From Flavobacterium aestivum (GTDB lineage Bacteria; Bacteroidota; Bacteroidia; Flavobacteriales; Flavobacteriaceae), in NCBI RefSeq assembly GCF_026870175.2, contig NZ_CP113977.2, forward strand, positions 1,736,001 to 1,800,000: 64,000 nucleotides of DNA. The letters run 5' to 3'. Under the pieces are notes generated by a model. It did not search any database and was not told the DNA's origin. It was given only the letters and a program-made list of their open reading frames with translations. Shown piece after piece: positions 8,900-17,447 of this stretch (positions are counted from its first letter, which is position 1; every line of letters starts with the position of its first letter). A program made the position numbers and the translations under genes.

Positions 8900-10438
8900 T
8901 TATTTAATGTCCTTTGATTTATATTTTACAAATCCACCTGAATTCCCATTTCGGTCAATAGATTGTTGCACGATAAGATTCCCAATGTCTATCATATTGT
9001 TCAATTCATATAAATCAGTGCAAACAAGATAATTTTTTATAGTGTCATCTATTTCGTCTTGCATGATTTTGAGTTGCTCTTTGGCTTTCAGTAAATCTGA
9101 ATCAAACCGAACGATTCCCGCGTTTTGACGCATCAAAAACTGTAGATTCGCTTTTATTTTGGCAATATATTCGGGAGCAATTTTTGTTTTAGATTTGGTA
9201 ACCCATTCAGGAATGATAGTTTTTGTTTTTGGGGTAATAAATGGATTCTCTGCCAGATAATGGTAAATTTTATCGGAGTAAACCAAAGCTTCCAATAGAG
9301 AGTTTGAAGCCAGTCTGTTGGCGCCATGTAATCCAGTTCTGGAGCATTCCCCACAAGCAAATAAATTTTCTATAGAAGTCTTACCGTTGATATCTACTAC
9401 AATTCCGCCACATAAATAATGTTGGGCAGGAACAACAGGAATCCAATCTTTTTCAAGGTCAACCCCTACTTTTTTGCAATAGGAATAAATCATTGGGAAG
9501 TGATTTTTAAAAGCTTCCATTTCTAGATGAGTGCAGTCTAGATAGACACACTCGTCACCAGATTTTTTGAGTTCCAAATCAATACTTTGTGATACAATAT
9601 CTCTAGAGGCAAGATCACCTCGGGAATCATAATTATGCATGAATAATTCCCCTTTTTTGGTTCTCAACCGGGCACCAAAACCACGAACAGCTTCGGATAT
9701 TAAAAATTTTGAACCAGTAGTATTATCATATAAGGCAGTTGGATGAAATTGAATAAATTCCATGTCCTTTATGACAGCATTAGCGCGATAGGCCATTGCA
9801 ATTCCGTCACCTGTGGCAATAATAGGATTGGTGGTGTGACCATATATATGGCCAATGCCACCAGTTGCCAATAAGGTAAAATCGGATTGATAAGCAATTA
9901 TCTCGTTTGTTTTTTCGTCAAGAGCATAAGCTCCTACGCAACGATTATCTTGAGTGATCAACTCTAAGGCAAAGTAATGATCCAAAACAGTAATGTTTTC
10001 TTTGAGCATTACCTGTCCCAAAATAGCACGTTGAATTTCGGAACCAGTTTGGTCTTTATGATGTACCACTCTATTTTCGGAATGACCACCTTCTTTACCT
10101 AAGTCAAAAGCACCTTTAGCATTTTTATCAAATTGTGCTCCCCATTCTATCAGTTCTTTCAGGCGTTTTGGACCTTCGGTGACAACCATTTTTACGACTT
10201 CTTTATTACAGAGTCCGTCACCACAAATAAGGGTGTCCTCAATGTGTTTTTGATACGAATCTTCCGTTTTATCAGTAACAATGGCTATGCCGCCTTGGGC
10301 ATATTTGGTGTTAGACTCTTCAGCGTTGGCTTTGGTAATAATGGTAATGGTTTTCTCAGGAAAACGATTGGCCATTTTAAGTGCAAATGTCAATCCGGCA
10401 ACGCCTGAACCTATAACTAGATAATTGGTTGTAATCAT
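8900..10438 (-). CDS. nadB: L-aspartate oxidase
   Basis: Catalyses FAD-dependent oxidation of L-aspartate to iminoaspartate, the first step of de novo NAD synthesis. The N-terminal FAD-binding motif VIGSGVAG is at residues 8-15, followed by the NTKYAQGGIA segment typical of NadB. HPTAL, SRGDLASRDIV and the CGGI...GLFACGE-type C-terminal FAD motif (here NLFACGECSRTGLHGANRL) are all present, as in the fumarate reductase/NadB family. At 512 residues it is full length. Its start lies 3 bases after the nadA stop, so the two form an operon, and the product feeds NadA directly. No nadC is seen in the window. Confidence 0.96.
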   Translation of the reverse strand: MITTNYLVIGSGVAGLTFALKMANRFPEKTITIITKANAEESNTKYAQGGIAIVTDKTEDSYQKHIEDTLICGDGLCNKEVVKMVVTEGPKRLKELIEWGAQFDKNAKGAFDLGKEGGHSENRVVHHKDQTGSEIQRAILGQVMLKENITVLDHYFALELITQDNRCVGAYALDEKTNEIIAYQSDFTLLATGGIGHIYGHTTNPIIATGDGIAMAYRANAVIKDMEFIQFHPTALYDNTTGSKFLISEAVRGFGARLRTKKGELFMHNYDSRGDLASRDIVSQSIDLELKKSGDECVYLDCTHLEMEAFKNHFPMIYSYCKKVGVDLEKDWIPVVPAQHYLCGGIVVDINGKTSIENLFACGECSRTGLHGANRLASNSLLEALVYSDKIYHYLAENPFITPKTKTIIPEWVTKSKTKIAPEYIAKIKANLQFLMRQNAGIVRFDSDLLKAKEQLKIMQDEIDDTIKNYLVCTDLYELNNMIDIGNLIVQQSIDRNGNSGGFVKYKSKDIK

Positions 10439-10441
10439 TGA

Positions 10442-11368
10442 TTAAGATAATTCGAGCATGCGTTCTATTGGGATTAATGCTTTTTCTCTAATGTCATCCG
10501 GAACATTAACTTCTGGAGTTTCATTCAATAGACAGTCATATACTTTTTGAAGTGTATTCATTTTCATATATCCACATTCGCTGCAAGCACAAGTATTATC
10601 TTCGTTAGACGGTGCTGGAATAAGGATTTTATTAGGAACTTCTTGTTTCATTTTATGCAAAATACCAGCTTCGGTTGCAACGATAAATTTGTTGCTAGGA
10701 TTGGTTTTTACATAATTAATCATTCCCGCTGTAGATCCTATATAGTTTGCTGTTTTTAGAATATGCGTTTCAGACTCAGGATGAGCAATAATTTGAGCAT
10801 CTGGGTTTTGTTTGTATAGAGCAATCAGCTTGTCTAGCGAGAATGCTTCGTGAACCACACAAGAACCATCCCAAAGTAGCATTTTTCTACCGGTTTGCTC
10901 CATTACATATTTTCCTAAATTTTTATCTGGGGCAAAAATAATAGGTTTGTCTTCTGGGATAGACTGTACAATTTTGACAGCATTAGAGGAAGTAACCACA
11001 ATGTCTGTCAATGCTTTTACTTCGGCAGAGCAGTTTACATAAGTAACTACGATATGATCGGGATGCGCTTCCGTGAATTTTTTGAATAAATCAGGAGGGC
11101 AAGATTCGGCAAGGGAACAACCTGCTTTTAAATCAGGCAGAATTACTTTTTTAGTAGGATTTAAAATTTTGGCAGTTTCGGCCATAAAATGAACTCCGGC
11201 AAAAAGAATAATGTCAGCGTCAACTTTCATGGCTTCTTGAGACAATCCTAAGCTGTCACCTACATAATCTGCAACATCTTGAATATCGGATTCTTGATAA
11301 TAATGGGCTAAGATTACCGCATTTTTCTCTTTTTTCAATTCCAATATACGTTCTTTAAGACTTTTCAT
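10442..11368 (-). CDS. nadA: quinolinate synthase
   Basis: Condenses iminoaspartate with dihydroxyacetone phosphate to quinolinate using a [4Fe-4S] cluster. The 308-residue length fits the compact NadA form. Likely cluster ligands are Cys84 (KAGCSLAES), Cys170 (WDGSC) and one of the C-terminal group Cys260/262/265 ([12 protein letters not shown]). Other family signatures are AHYYQ near the N-terminus and HPE at about 197. It is first in the nadA-nadB operon. A TAnnTTTG promoter element lies about 50 bases upstream of the start. Confidence 0.96.
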   Translation of the reverse strand: MKSLKERILELKKEKNAVILAHYYQESDIQDVADYVGDSLGLSQEAMKVDADIILFAGVHFMAETAKILNPTKKVILPDLKAGCSLAESCPPDLFKKFTEAHPDHIVVTYVNCSAEVKALTDIVVTSSNAVKIVQSIPEDKPIIFAPDKNLGKYVMEQTGRKMLLWDGSCVVHEAFSLDKLIALYKQNPDAQIIAHPESETHILKTANYIGSTAGMINYVKTNPSNKFIVATEAGILHKMKQEVPNKILIPAPSNEDNTCACSECGYMKMNTLQKVYDCLLNETPEVNVPDDIREKALIPIERMLELS

Positions 11369-11416
11369 TTTTAGAAACTTTAATTGTGTTTTCTTAATTG
11401 AAGATTATTTTTTCTG

Positions 11417-11424
11417 CAAAGATA
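11417..11424 (-). promoter_or_regulatory. promoter element of nadAB
   Basis: Read on the minus strand this is TATCTTTG, an exact TAnnTTTG match, about 50 bases before the nadA start. No clear upstream TTG element at the usual spacing. Confidence 0.55.
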
Positions 11425-11517
11425 AGGTAAAACTTTGAAGGTACCTCTTTCTAAAAGCTATAGAAAAGATTCTAAAATGAGGTTTTTGTTAAATATCTGT
11501 TTTTAGGCATTTTAAAA

Positions 11518-11599
11518 TCTGCAAATGTATCCTAATATGTTTCTTTATAGTATGATATTTATCAGGTTTTAAGCTAATAAGTTTTTTGACATTTGCAGA
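11518..11599. repeat. 11-bp inverted repeat upstream of the 607-residue protein gene
   Basis: TCTGCAAATGT at 11518-11528 and its exact complement ACATTTGCAGA at 11589-11599 are separated by 60 bases, just before the ATG at 11624. It could form a leader hairpin or hold two regulator half-sites. Confidence 0.5.
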
Positions 11600-11623
11600 A
11601 AGTTCATTAAACCAATAAAACGC

Positions 11624-13447
11624 ATGATAACAAAAAAACCGCTACATACTTTCCATATTCCAGTAATGGGATTGGCTTATACCATTGATAGCCCGATACG
11701 TGTGGCACAATACGGAATCTCCTCTGTAGTTTCTATTATAGATGATGATTTAATAGAAAGAATGAATGCTTTTTATAGTGAAAAATTCAAAATGCCATAC
11801 CAGGAAATTACAGAGAAGATTCATGATTACCGTGCGGAACGTGTGACTTCTTATTTGAATTTGATGGACACTATCGTAAAACAAAAATTCGAAAAATTTA
11901 AAGTAGAATTAGCAGAAAGCAAACAAGCTTTAGAGAATTATATTGCTATGTTGCCCAATAAATCGGAGATAAAAAAAGGGTTGCAGAATCTAATCGACGA
12001 TGGAGTAGCATTTAAGGATAACATCAAGAATTATCTTGAAAATCACCTTTCGGCAGGAGAGATCGATGTCAATATCATGACAAAAGTAGATAAAGACAAT
12101 TTTAATAAAGACGAGCAATTAGCGGTTGAATTTAATGATGCCCATGCTTCACTTCGTGGTTTTGCCAATAGTAATTTATCTTCATCAGTAGTACTTTCAG
12201 CGGGAATGAATCCTAGGCTGTATGCTTATTTCGAAAATTTCACTGCTTTCTATCCGGATGTTAATAATACATTACAAAAGAAAATTATTTTGAAAGTAAG
12301 TGATTTTCGTTCAGCTATGATTCAAGGGAATTTCTTGGCCAAAAAAGGACTGTGGGTTTCTGAATACAGAATAGAATCTGGTCTAAATTGTGGCGGACAT
12401 GCCTTTGCAACAGATGGATATTTGTTGGGGCCAATTTTGGAAGAGTTCAAACAAAAGAAAGAACAATTAATTCAATCTGCCCACGAATTGATGGTTAAGG
12501 CATTGGATATAAAAGGGCTTCATGTGCCAGAAACTCCTTTGGAGTTAAAGATTACTGTGCAAGGAGGTGTTGGTACTGCCGAAGAGCATGATTTTTTATT
12601 AGAACATTATCAGGTAGATTCAGTAGGTTGGGGGTCTCCATTTTTGTTGGTTCCAGAAGCAACTTCTGTTGATGCAGAAACCAGAACATTATTGGAAAAA
12701 GCCAAAGAAGATGATTTCTATTTGAGCCATATTTCGCCTCTTGGAATTCCGTTCAATGCAGTAAAAGGAACCACGAATGAGTATTATAAACAAAAACGCA
12801 TTCAGGAAGATAAAGCAGGAAGTTCATGCCCTAAAAAGTTCTTGGCCTTGAGCAAAGAATACGGACCAAAAGGTATGTGTCCCGCATCAAAGAAATATCA
12901 AGATTTAAAATTAGAAGAGTTGAATACCGAAAAGGATTCATTATCTAAAGAAGCTTTTGATAAGAGAAAAAACAGCATTACCGAGAAAGCATGCCTTTGT
13001 GTAGGTTTGGCTAATGCCTCTTATCTTGAAAACAACATAAAAATAAAGGGACAACCTCAAGGAGTAGTTATTTGTCCGGGACCTAATTTGGCTTATTTTG
13101 ATAAAGAAGTTTCGCTTTTGGATATGGTAAAACACATTTATGGAAATGCTTCCGTATTGGGAAACAAAGAACGTCCAAATGTAATTATCAATGAATTGAA
13201 AATGTACATGGATTATCTAAAAAACGAAATCAATGAATTTTCAGAGCAAATTACAGCAGCTCAAACAAAGAAACTGAAAGCTTTCAAGAGTAATCTGAAT
13301 GAAGGAATTGAATATTATCAATCATTGATGGCTTCCAATGATTGGTTTGAGAAAAGTAAACAAAACATCGAAAAACAGCTGAAGCAGTATAAAGAGGAAC
13401 TGTTGGATCTTTGTATTCCGGAACAAGTAGCTGCAATAGCAGTTTAA
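11624..13447 (+). CDS. conserved-looking 607-residue protein with cysteine cluster, function unknown
   Basis: I do not recognise this family with confidence. The N-terminus (IPVMGLAYTIDSPIRVAQYG) and the segment TVQGGVGTAEEHDFLL...VDSVGWGSPFLLVPEA are glycine-rich and resemble phosphate- or flavin-binding TIM-barrel enzymes such as nitronate monooxygenases, but this is only a resemblance. The cysteines are Cys256 (GLNCGGHA), Cys402 (SSCPKKF), Cys419 (GMCPAS), Cys457 and Cys459 (CLC) and Cys484 (ICPGP). The 402/419/457/459 group could bind an Fe-S cluster or zinc. The C-terminal 90 residues are charged and helical, likely coiled coil. There is no signal peptide or membrane segment, so it should be cytoplasmic. 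It is a single gene with its own terminator. Confidence 0.7.
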   Translation: MITKKPLHTFHIPVMGLAYTIDSPIRVAQYGISSVVSIIDDDLIERMNAFYSEKFKMPYQEITEKIHDYRAERVTSYLNLMDTIVKQKFEKFKVELAESKQALENYIAMLPNKSEIKKGLQNLIDDGVAFKDNIKNYLENHLSAGEIDVNIMTKVDKDNFNKDEQLAVEFNDAHASLRGFANSNLSSSVVLSAGMNPRLYAYFENFTAFYPDVNNTLQKKIILKVSDFRSAMIQGNFLAKKGLWVSEYRIESGLNCGGHAFATDGYLLGPILEEFKQKKEQLIQSAHELMVKALDIKGLHVPETPLELKITVQGGVGTAEEHDFLLEHYQVDSVGWGSPFLLVPEATSVDAETRTLLEKAKEDDFYLSHISPLGIPFNAVKGTTNEYYKQKRIQEDKAGSSCPKKFLALSKEYGPKGMCPASKKYQDLKLEELNTEKDSLSKEAFDKRKNSITEKACLCVGLANASYLENNIKIKGQPQGVVICPGPNLAYFDKEVSLLDMVKHIYGNASVLGNKERPNVIINELKMYMDYLKNEINEFSEQITAAQTKKLKAFKSNLNEGIEYYQSLMASNDWFEKSKQNIEKQLKQYKEELLDLCIPEQVAAIAV

Positions 13448-13453
13448 ATAATG

Positions 13454-13488
13454 AAATAGGCTTGATATAATCAAGCCTATTTTTTTGG
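13454..13488. terminator. bidirectional terminator
   Basis: A perfect 12-bp stem (AAATAGGCTTGA / TCAAGCCTATTT, loop TATAA) followed by T residues lies between convergent genes ending at 13447 and 13500. Confidence 0.9.
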
Positions 13489-13499
13489 TTTAGTTTCTC

Positions 13500-14243
13500 T
13501 TATCCTTTGTTCATAATAAGTATTGCTGCAATTAAAAAGGAAAACAGTAGAAACCAAAATATGATATGGGTCAGCAGTGTCAGAAAGAATGTTTTAGTTT
13601 TTGACAGATGATTGAAAAATTGAACATTGGTCCAAAAATAAAAGACAAAATCAATTAGGATTAATGTTCTGAATACCGTTTCGATAGCAGGAGTTCCGTT
13701 ATAATGATAGAGTAAAGGAATAAAAAGTATAGAGATATATAATTTTTGTGCCGCTTTGTAGGTGTTGAGTATAAAATATTCTATAAAATTATAACCTTGT
13801 TTTCTAAAACAAATAGCAGTCCCGATAGTATGTAAAGGAATGCTGAGTAACGTTATCCAAGCAAAATGAGATGTCAGCCATTCTTTAAGTTTTTCAACCG
13901 TAATGCTATAATCGGAAATTGTGCTTTGCTCAGTTTTTGGAAATAGATCAATATGAAGCAGATGAATTAATGCAATATAAACTGTTGCCAAAACTATTAT
14001 TAAAGAAATAGGTTTGAAATGTTTGACTCTTTTTCCCTCAATGAATTCACGAATCGAATGACCAGGTCTGGTGAATAATTGTTTACCAGTATAGGTTATT
14101 CCGCTATCAAAATGAAATAGTCCATGTTGTAAATCATGCAATAAGAAATGCAAATTGAGTTGGTGCGTTTCAGCAGTTTGCCCACAGTTGCTGCAATAAT
14201 GTCCTTTATAAGTTTGATGGCAGTTTTTACAAGTGATATTCAT
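13500..14243 (-). CDS. DUF3667 membrane protein with N-terminal zinc ribbon
   Basis: Residues 5-21 hold two CxxC pairs (CKNC and CSNC), a zinc-ribbon pattern. The following GKQLFTRPGHSIREFIEGKRVKHFKP block is the hallmark of DUF3667, a family frequent in Bacteroidota. About four to five hydrophobic helices occupy the remainder (about 85-245), so it is an inner-membrane protein with a cytoplasmic zinc ribbon. Family function is unknown. The gene stands alone on the minus strand. Confidence 0.8.
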   Translation of the reverse strand: MNITCKNCHQTYKGHYCSNCGQTAETHQLNLHFLLHDLQHGLFHFDSGITYTGKQLFTRPGHSIREFIEGKRVKHFKPISLIIVLATVYIALIHLLHIDLFPKTEQSTISDYSITVEKLKEWLTSHFAWITLLSIPLHTIGTAICFRKQGYNFIEYFILNTYKAAQKLYISILFIPLLYHYNGTPAIETVFRTLILIDFVFYFWTNVQFFNHLSKTKTFFLTLLTHIIFWFLLFSFLIAAILIMNKG

Positions 14244-14355
14244 TTTCTGTCGTTTTTATTCTTTGTAAAAAAGTGAAAGCAGAATTTTTTTAAAGGTAAA
14301 TATAAAAGATTTATTAAAGAGTATCCAGAAAAGCATAAGGAGAATAGATCCTATT

Positions 14356-15084
14356 TTAGTCTTTAAAAAGAGTTTCTCCTTTGACTAACCAGGCAAAACC
14401 AAAACTTTCTATGGCCAAGGTTTCCATCCAAAATATTAATGGGAATGTTTTAAAATGACTTGAATCTATAATTTTAAGAGTATCGGCTAATAATATAAGC
14501 ATAGCTAAAATCATCAAAACGCCGCAAGTTCTGTAAACTCGGTTTCGAATTTTTTTTCGCGTTCCTCTTTTACTTGGTGATTTGTCTGATTTTGTAAACA
14601 AAAAGATAGACATGTAGGATAGACATGAAAAAAATAATCCTGCAGCCGTGTAATGAAAATACATTCTAAAATCGCTTATAGGTAAAATGGTAACAGAATA
14701 TTTTTTGGCAGTATCACAACATATATCCGTGATATTATTCGTTGGGAATAGAACCACTAAGAGTGCAAAAACTCCCGCAAATAAGGAAATGTAAAAATCA
14801 ATAGGTTCTTTGCCTTTGTAAACAATTAGAAAAATGGCCAAAAGACTTAAGATTATAACAAAAATACCACTCACTCTTGTGTAATAATAATGACTGATTG
14901 ATTCTAAAGGGTGTGGCAATCCATTGGCAATGTATAGGAATATAAATAAAAGCAGAGGCATTGCCATTCCCAAAACACCAATAATCTTTCGTAGAGTCAA
15001 ACTATTGGTGAGCCAGATAGTGTTTTTTTCTTCGTAATCTACTTTTAAAGCAGTAGTTAAGTTGGATTCCTTAGATTTATTCAT
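14356..15084 (-). CDS. six-helix membrane protein, unknown function (DUF998-like)
   Basis: About six hydrophobic segments are spread over residues 30-235, separated by short loops, with a basic loop SKRGTRKKIRNR near 170-180. The SHYYYTRVSGIFV segment after the first helix resembles the DUF998-like family, but I am not certain of membership. Cys at ITDICCDTAKK could be reactive. There is no signal for enzymatic function. It lies just upstream of the Rrf2 gene (start-to-stop distance 63 bases) in the same direction, but its relation to it is unclear. Confidence 0.6.
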   Translation of the reverse strand: MNKSKESNLTTALKVDYEEKNTIWLTNSLTLRKIIGVLGMAMPLLLFIFLYIANGLPHPLESISHYYYTRVSGIFVIILSLLAIFLIVYKGKEPIDFYISLFAGVFALLVVLFPTNNITDICCDTAKKYSVTILPISDFRMYFHYTAAGLFFSCLSYMSIFLFTKSDKSPSKRGTRKKIRNRVYRTCGVLMILAMLILLADTLKIIDSSHFKTFPLIFWMETLAIESFGFAWLVKGETLFKD

Positions 15085-15147
15085 AATAATTTGGGTTTAA
15101 GTTAGAGTCTTAAAATAAAGTATTATGTAAATATAAGATTACTTTTG

Positions 15148-15582
15148 TTAGTATCGCAAGAAAGTATCACCTGTCTTTATACCCAAGGCCAATTCCTCCA
15201 GATTTGTATTTTCGAGCATAAAAGCCAATTCGTTACGAATGGATTTAAATTTTTCATGAACCGGACAGGGATGTTCCTCAGAGCATTGGCTAAGACCTAA
15301 ACCACAACCTGTAAAAACAGAATCTCCTTCTAGAGCAGTAACAATATGTGAAAGCTTAATTTCGCTCATTGTTTCTTTGGGAATTTCAAAACCACCTCCA
15401 ACACCTTTTATGGAACGAATAATATTGCTCTTGGATAATATTTGAAGAATTTTGGCTGTAAAAGCTTCGGGAGAATCAATTTTTTCAGCAATGTCTTTTA
15501 GACCCACCCTTTTGCTTTGAAAGGATTGTGAGGCTATAAATATTGTTGCTCGAATACCGTATTCGCAGGTTTTAGAAAACAT
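15148..15582 (-). CDS. Rrf2-family transcriptional regulator, NsrR/IscR-like
   Basis: An N-terminal winged helix begins with the Rrf2-typical start (FSKTCEYGIRATIFIA), with IAEKIDSPEAFTAKILQILSK as recognition region and GVGGGFEIPKE as wing. Cys93, Cys100 and Cys106 (TGCGLGLSQC then SEEHPCPVH) fit the three cluster ligands of NsrR/IscR proteins, although the first spacing is six residues rather than the usual five. In this family an Fe-S cluster senses NO or cluster status. Its position next to the ric-nrd and nor-nir genes makes an NO-responsive repressor the best guess. A candidate operator shared by ric, norC and nirK is described separately. Confidence 0.85.
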   Translation of the reverse strand: MFSKTCEYGIRATIFIASQSFQSKRVGLKDIAEKIDSPEAFTAKILQILSKSNIIRSIKGVGGGFEIPKETMSEIKLSHIVTALEGDSVFTGCGLGLSQCSEEHPCPVHEKFKSIRNELAFMLENTNLEELALGIKTGDTFLRY

Positions 15583-15595
15583 AATTGGTTTTTTA

Positions 15596-15603
15596 CAAAT
15601 TTA
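15596..15603 (-). promoter_or_regulatory. promoter element of the Rrf2 gene
   Basis: Minus-strand TAAATTTG matches TAnnTTTG exactly, 13 bases before the start codon, giving a very short leader. The 20-bp palindrome found at ric, norC and nirK is not seen here. Confidence 0.5.
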
Positions 15604-15675
15604 AATAAATAAGTCGTATTTTCTAATTAATAATTTGAATCAAGGATTGATGCTATGATTTTATATTTTCAAAGC

Positions 15676-15708
15676 AGACCTAACAGGTTTTTAAAACCTG
15701 TTAGGTCT
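15676..15708. repeat. 33-bp perfect palindromic intergenic element
   Basis: Arms AGACCTAACAGGTTT and AAACCTGTTAGGTCT (15 bp, perfect) flank TTA. It lies between the CopD-like gene and the Rrf2 gene. It could work as a terminator-like hairpin but has no T-run on either side. It looks like a dispersed palindromic repeat. Confidence 0.8.
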
Positions 15709-15787
15709 AATTCAAATAATTATATAAAATGTTGATTCGCATTGCAAATTACATGATAAGGTTTGTTCTTTAATTTCATTATAAAAA

Positions 15788-16237
15788 CTAAAATCCTCCA
15801 AAACGGATAAAAGAACCAAAAATAAGTATCAAAACACCAATCAAGGTGACAGATAGAATATGAAAAGTCATTTCTGGTAATTTATCAGGATTGGTTTTAA
15901 GTTTTGGCAATACTCGGAATTGGGCACTCAAGGCAAAAAGCACCGTTAGTAAAAGCAAAAGCAATTTAGTAGAAACCACTTTTTCTATTGGTGTAGCAAA
16001 ATGAAACCAATACTCGATGCTTACGCCATATTTATAAGCCATCAGGATTCCGGTGACTACTAATAAAACCAAAGCAGTCATTCCGACTGGTTCATACTTT
16101 TTCTCATAGTCGAGGATTATATTCTGATTTTTCTCCTTGAGGGCTTGAGGTAAATGACCGAAGACCAATAACAAATGACCGCCTACCCAAATGGCGGCAC
16201 ACAAAAGATGAATGATTAGTAGGAAATGATGGTTCAT
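15788..16237 (-). CDS. CopD-like four-helix membrane protein
   Basis: The 149-residue protein has four hydrophobic helices. Histidines sit at the start of helix 1 (MNHHFLLIIHLLCAAIWVGGH), the pattern of CopD/DUF2269-type integral membrane proteins that may bind heme or copper. Its start overlaps the previous stop by 4 bases, so it is translationally coupled to the 403-residue membrane protein upstream. It is the last gene of the ric-nrdD-nrdG operon. The role is unproven; handling of heme or copper for NO metabolism is an inference from context. Confidence 0.7.
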   Translation of the reverse strand: MNHHFLLIIHLLCAAIWVGGHLLLVFGHLPQALKEKNQNIILDYEKKYEPVGMTALVLLVVTGILMAYKYGVSIEYWFHFATPIEKVVSTKLLLLLLTVLFALSAQFRVLPKLKTNPDKLPEMTFHILSVTLIGVLILIFGSFIRFGGF

Positions 16238-17445
16238 ATAATTTGGGGTTTATATTTAAAAATGCCAACAGTTAGCATCAAAAGCCCCGTTGGTAAAAAG
16301 ATACTCGATAAAAACAAATTTTGATAATAATCCGGAAATGATCCTAGATTCAGGAATAGCCAAATGCCTTGAAGGAACAGAAGGATTTCAGTCGCTACAA
16401 ATCCTAGTAAAAATAGAATGGTTCCCCATTTTTGAATGGTGCTTTTTAGGTTTAAAAAATTATTCTGAAAGGCAAACCCAAAAAGAAAACCAGTGATAAT
16501 ACCCAACATAGTCAAATGAATGTATCCTATGACAAAATTCCTGATCTCATGGGATACTTGCGCTAGTTCCGGAACTAAAACGACCAATTGAATAATAATT
16601 TTTAAAGCTAATGAAAACAAAGCAAATCCGTAAACGGTTTTTTGCAATGAAGAAAGTGGAGAGAAGAATGCTCGCAATTGTGATTGAATAAGCTGTATGA
16701 AAAGAACAGCCGACAATAATTGCAACACAACCCCAATTCCGTTTATCCAATAAAAAATAGGGTTAGATAATGACCAACTCACAGGCAAAGCCAATGTTAG
16801 TACCGTTGAGCTGACGAATAAATTATAGACCACACGAAATTTTTTCTCGTTTATAGTAAGTTTTGATTGCTTGAAAAACAAAGCCAAAACAGCAAACAAA
16901 AACCAACCATTAAACTGAAAATGGAGAAAAAACTGAATTGCAATTTGATAAAAAGCACTTGCCTTTCCTGCTAATCCCACAGCGGGACCCAGGCACCAAA
17001 CACCCAATGTAGAGAAGAGCATAAAGAACAAAGCGGTTCGTAACATTCTTTTTTCGGGAAAGGTGGTTGGTTTAGCGTCTTTCCAAATGAGATAACAGAA
17101 ATAGTAACTGCAAAAAATATGCATAGTCGAAAAGAGGATAGATACAAAAGCATATCCTTGGGCGGGGAAATCAATCATCATTCCAATGACAGCGATTTCG
17201 GTAACCCAAAATAATCGGTTGTAAATAGGTTTTTGTTGTGCTTCTTTGGGAACAAAAAAATGAAAAATCAAACAGTACAGCATCAAATACACCCAACCCA
17301 ACATGGCTACATGTGAATGACCATGCATCAAAAACTGAAAATTGACTCCTTCAATGCGGGCAACATACATCCACCGGAGCAATAATCCCATTAGTGAAGC
17401 AATGAAAAAATTGATAAAACATACCAGAATCCAACACTTTCTCAT
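16234..17445 (-). CDS. polytopic membrane protein with heme-copper-oxidase-like MHGH motif
   Basis: About 11-12 hydrophobic helices over 403 residues. The motif MHGHSHVAMLGW places His41, His43 and His45 at the start of helix 2. It resembles MHGHYAFWGAY of NorB in this same window (NorB residues 326-336). A second His motif, GYIHLTMLG, lies near residue 310. This suggests a heme- or metal-binding membrane protein distantly related to the NorB/NnrS/oxidase subunit I group, but the full set of oxidase ligands is not evident. The start lies 2 bases after the nrdG stop and the end overlaps the CopD-like gene. The operon context argues for a role in NO or low-oxygen physiology. Confidence 0.65.
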   Translation of the reverse strand: MRKCWILVCFINFFIASLMGLLLRWMYVARIEGVNFQFLMHGHSHVAMLGWVYLMLYCLIFHFFVPKEAQQKPIYNRLFWVTEIAVIGMMIDFPAQGYAFVSILFSTMHIFCSYYFCYLIWKDAKPTTFPEKRMLRTALFFMLFSTLGVWCLGPAVGLAGKASAFYQIAIQFFLHFQFNGWFLFAVLALFFKQSKLTINEKKFRVVYNLFVSSTVLTLALPVSWSLSNPIFYWINGIGVVLQLLSAVLFIQLIQSQLRAFFSPLSSLQKTVYGFALFSLALKIIIQLVVLVPELAQVSHEIRNFVIGYIHLTMLGIITGFLFGFAFQNNFLNLKSTIQKWGTILFLLGFVATEILLFLQGIWLFLNLGSFPDYYQNLFLSSIFLPTGLLMLTVGIFKYKPQII

Positions 17446-17447
17446 AA

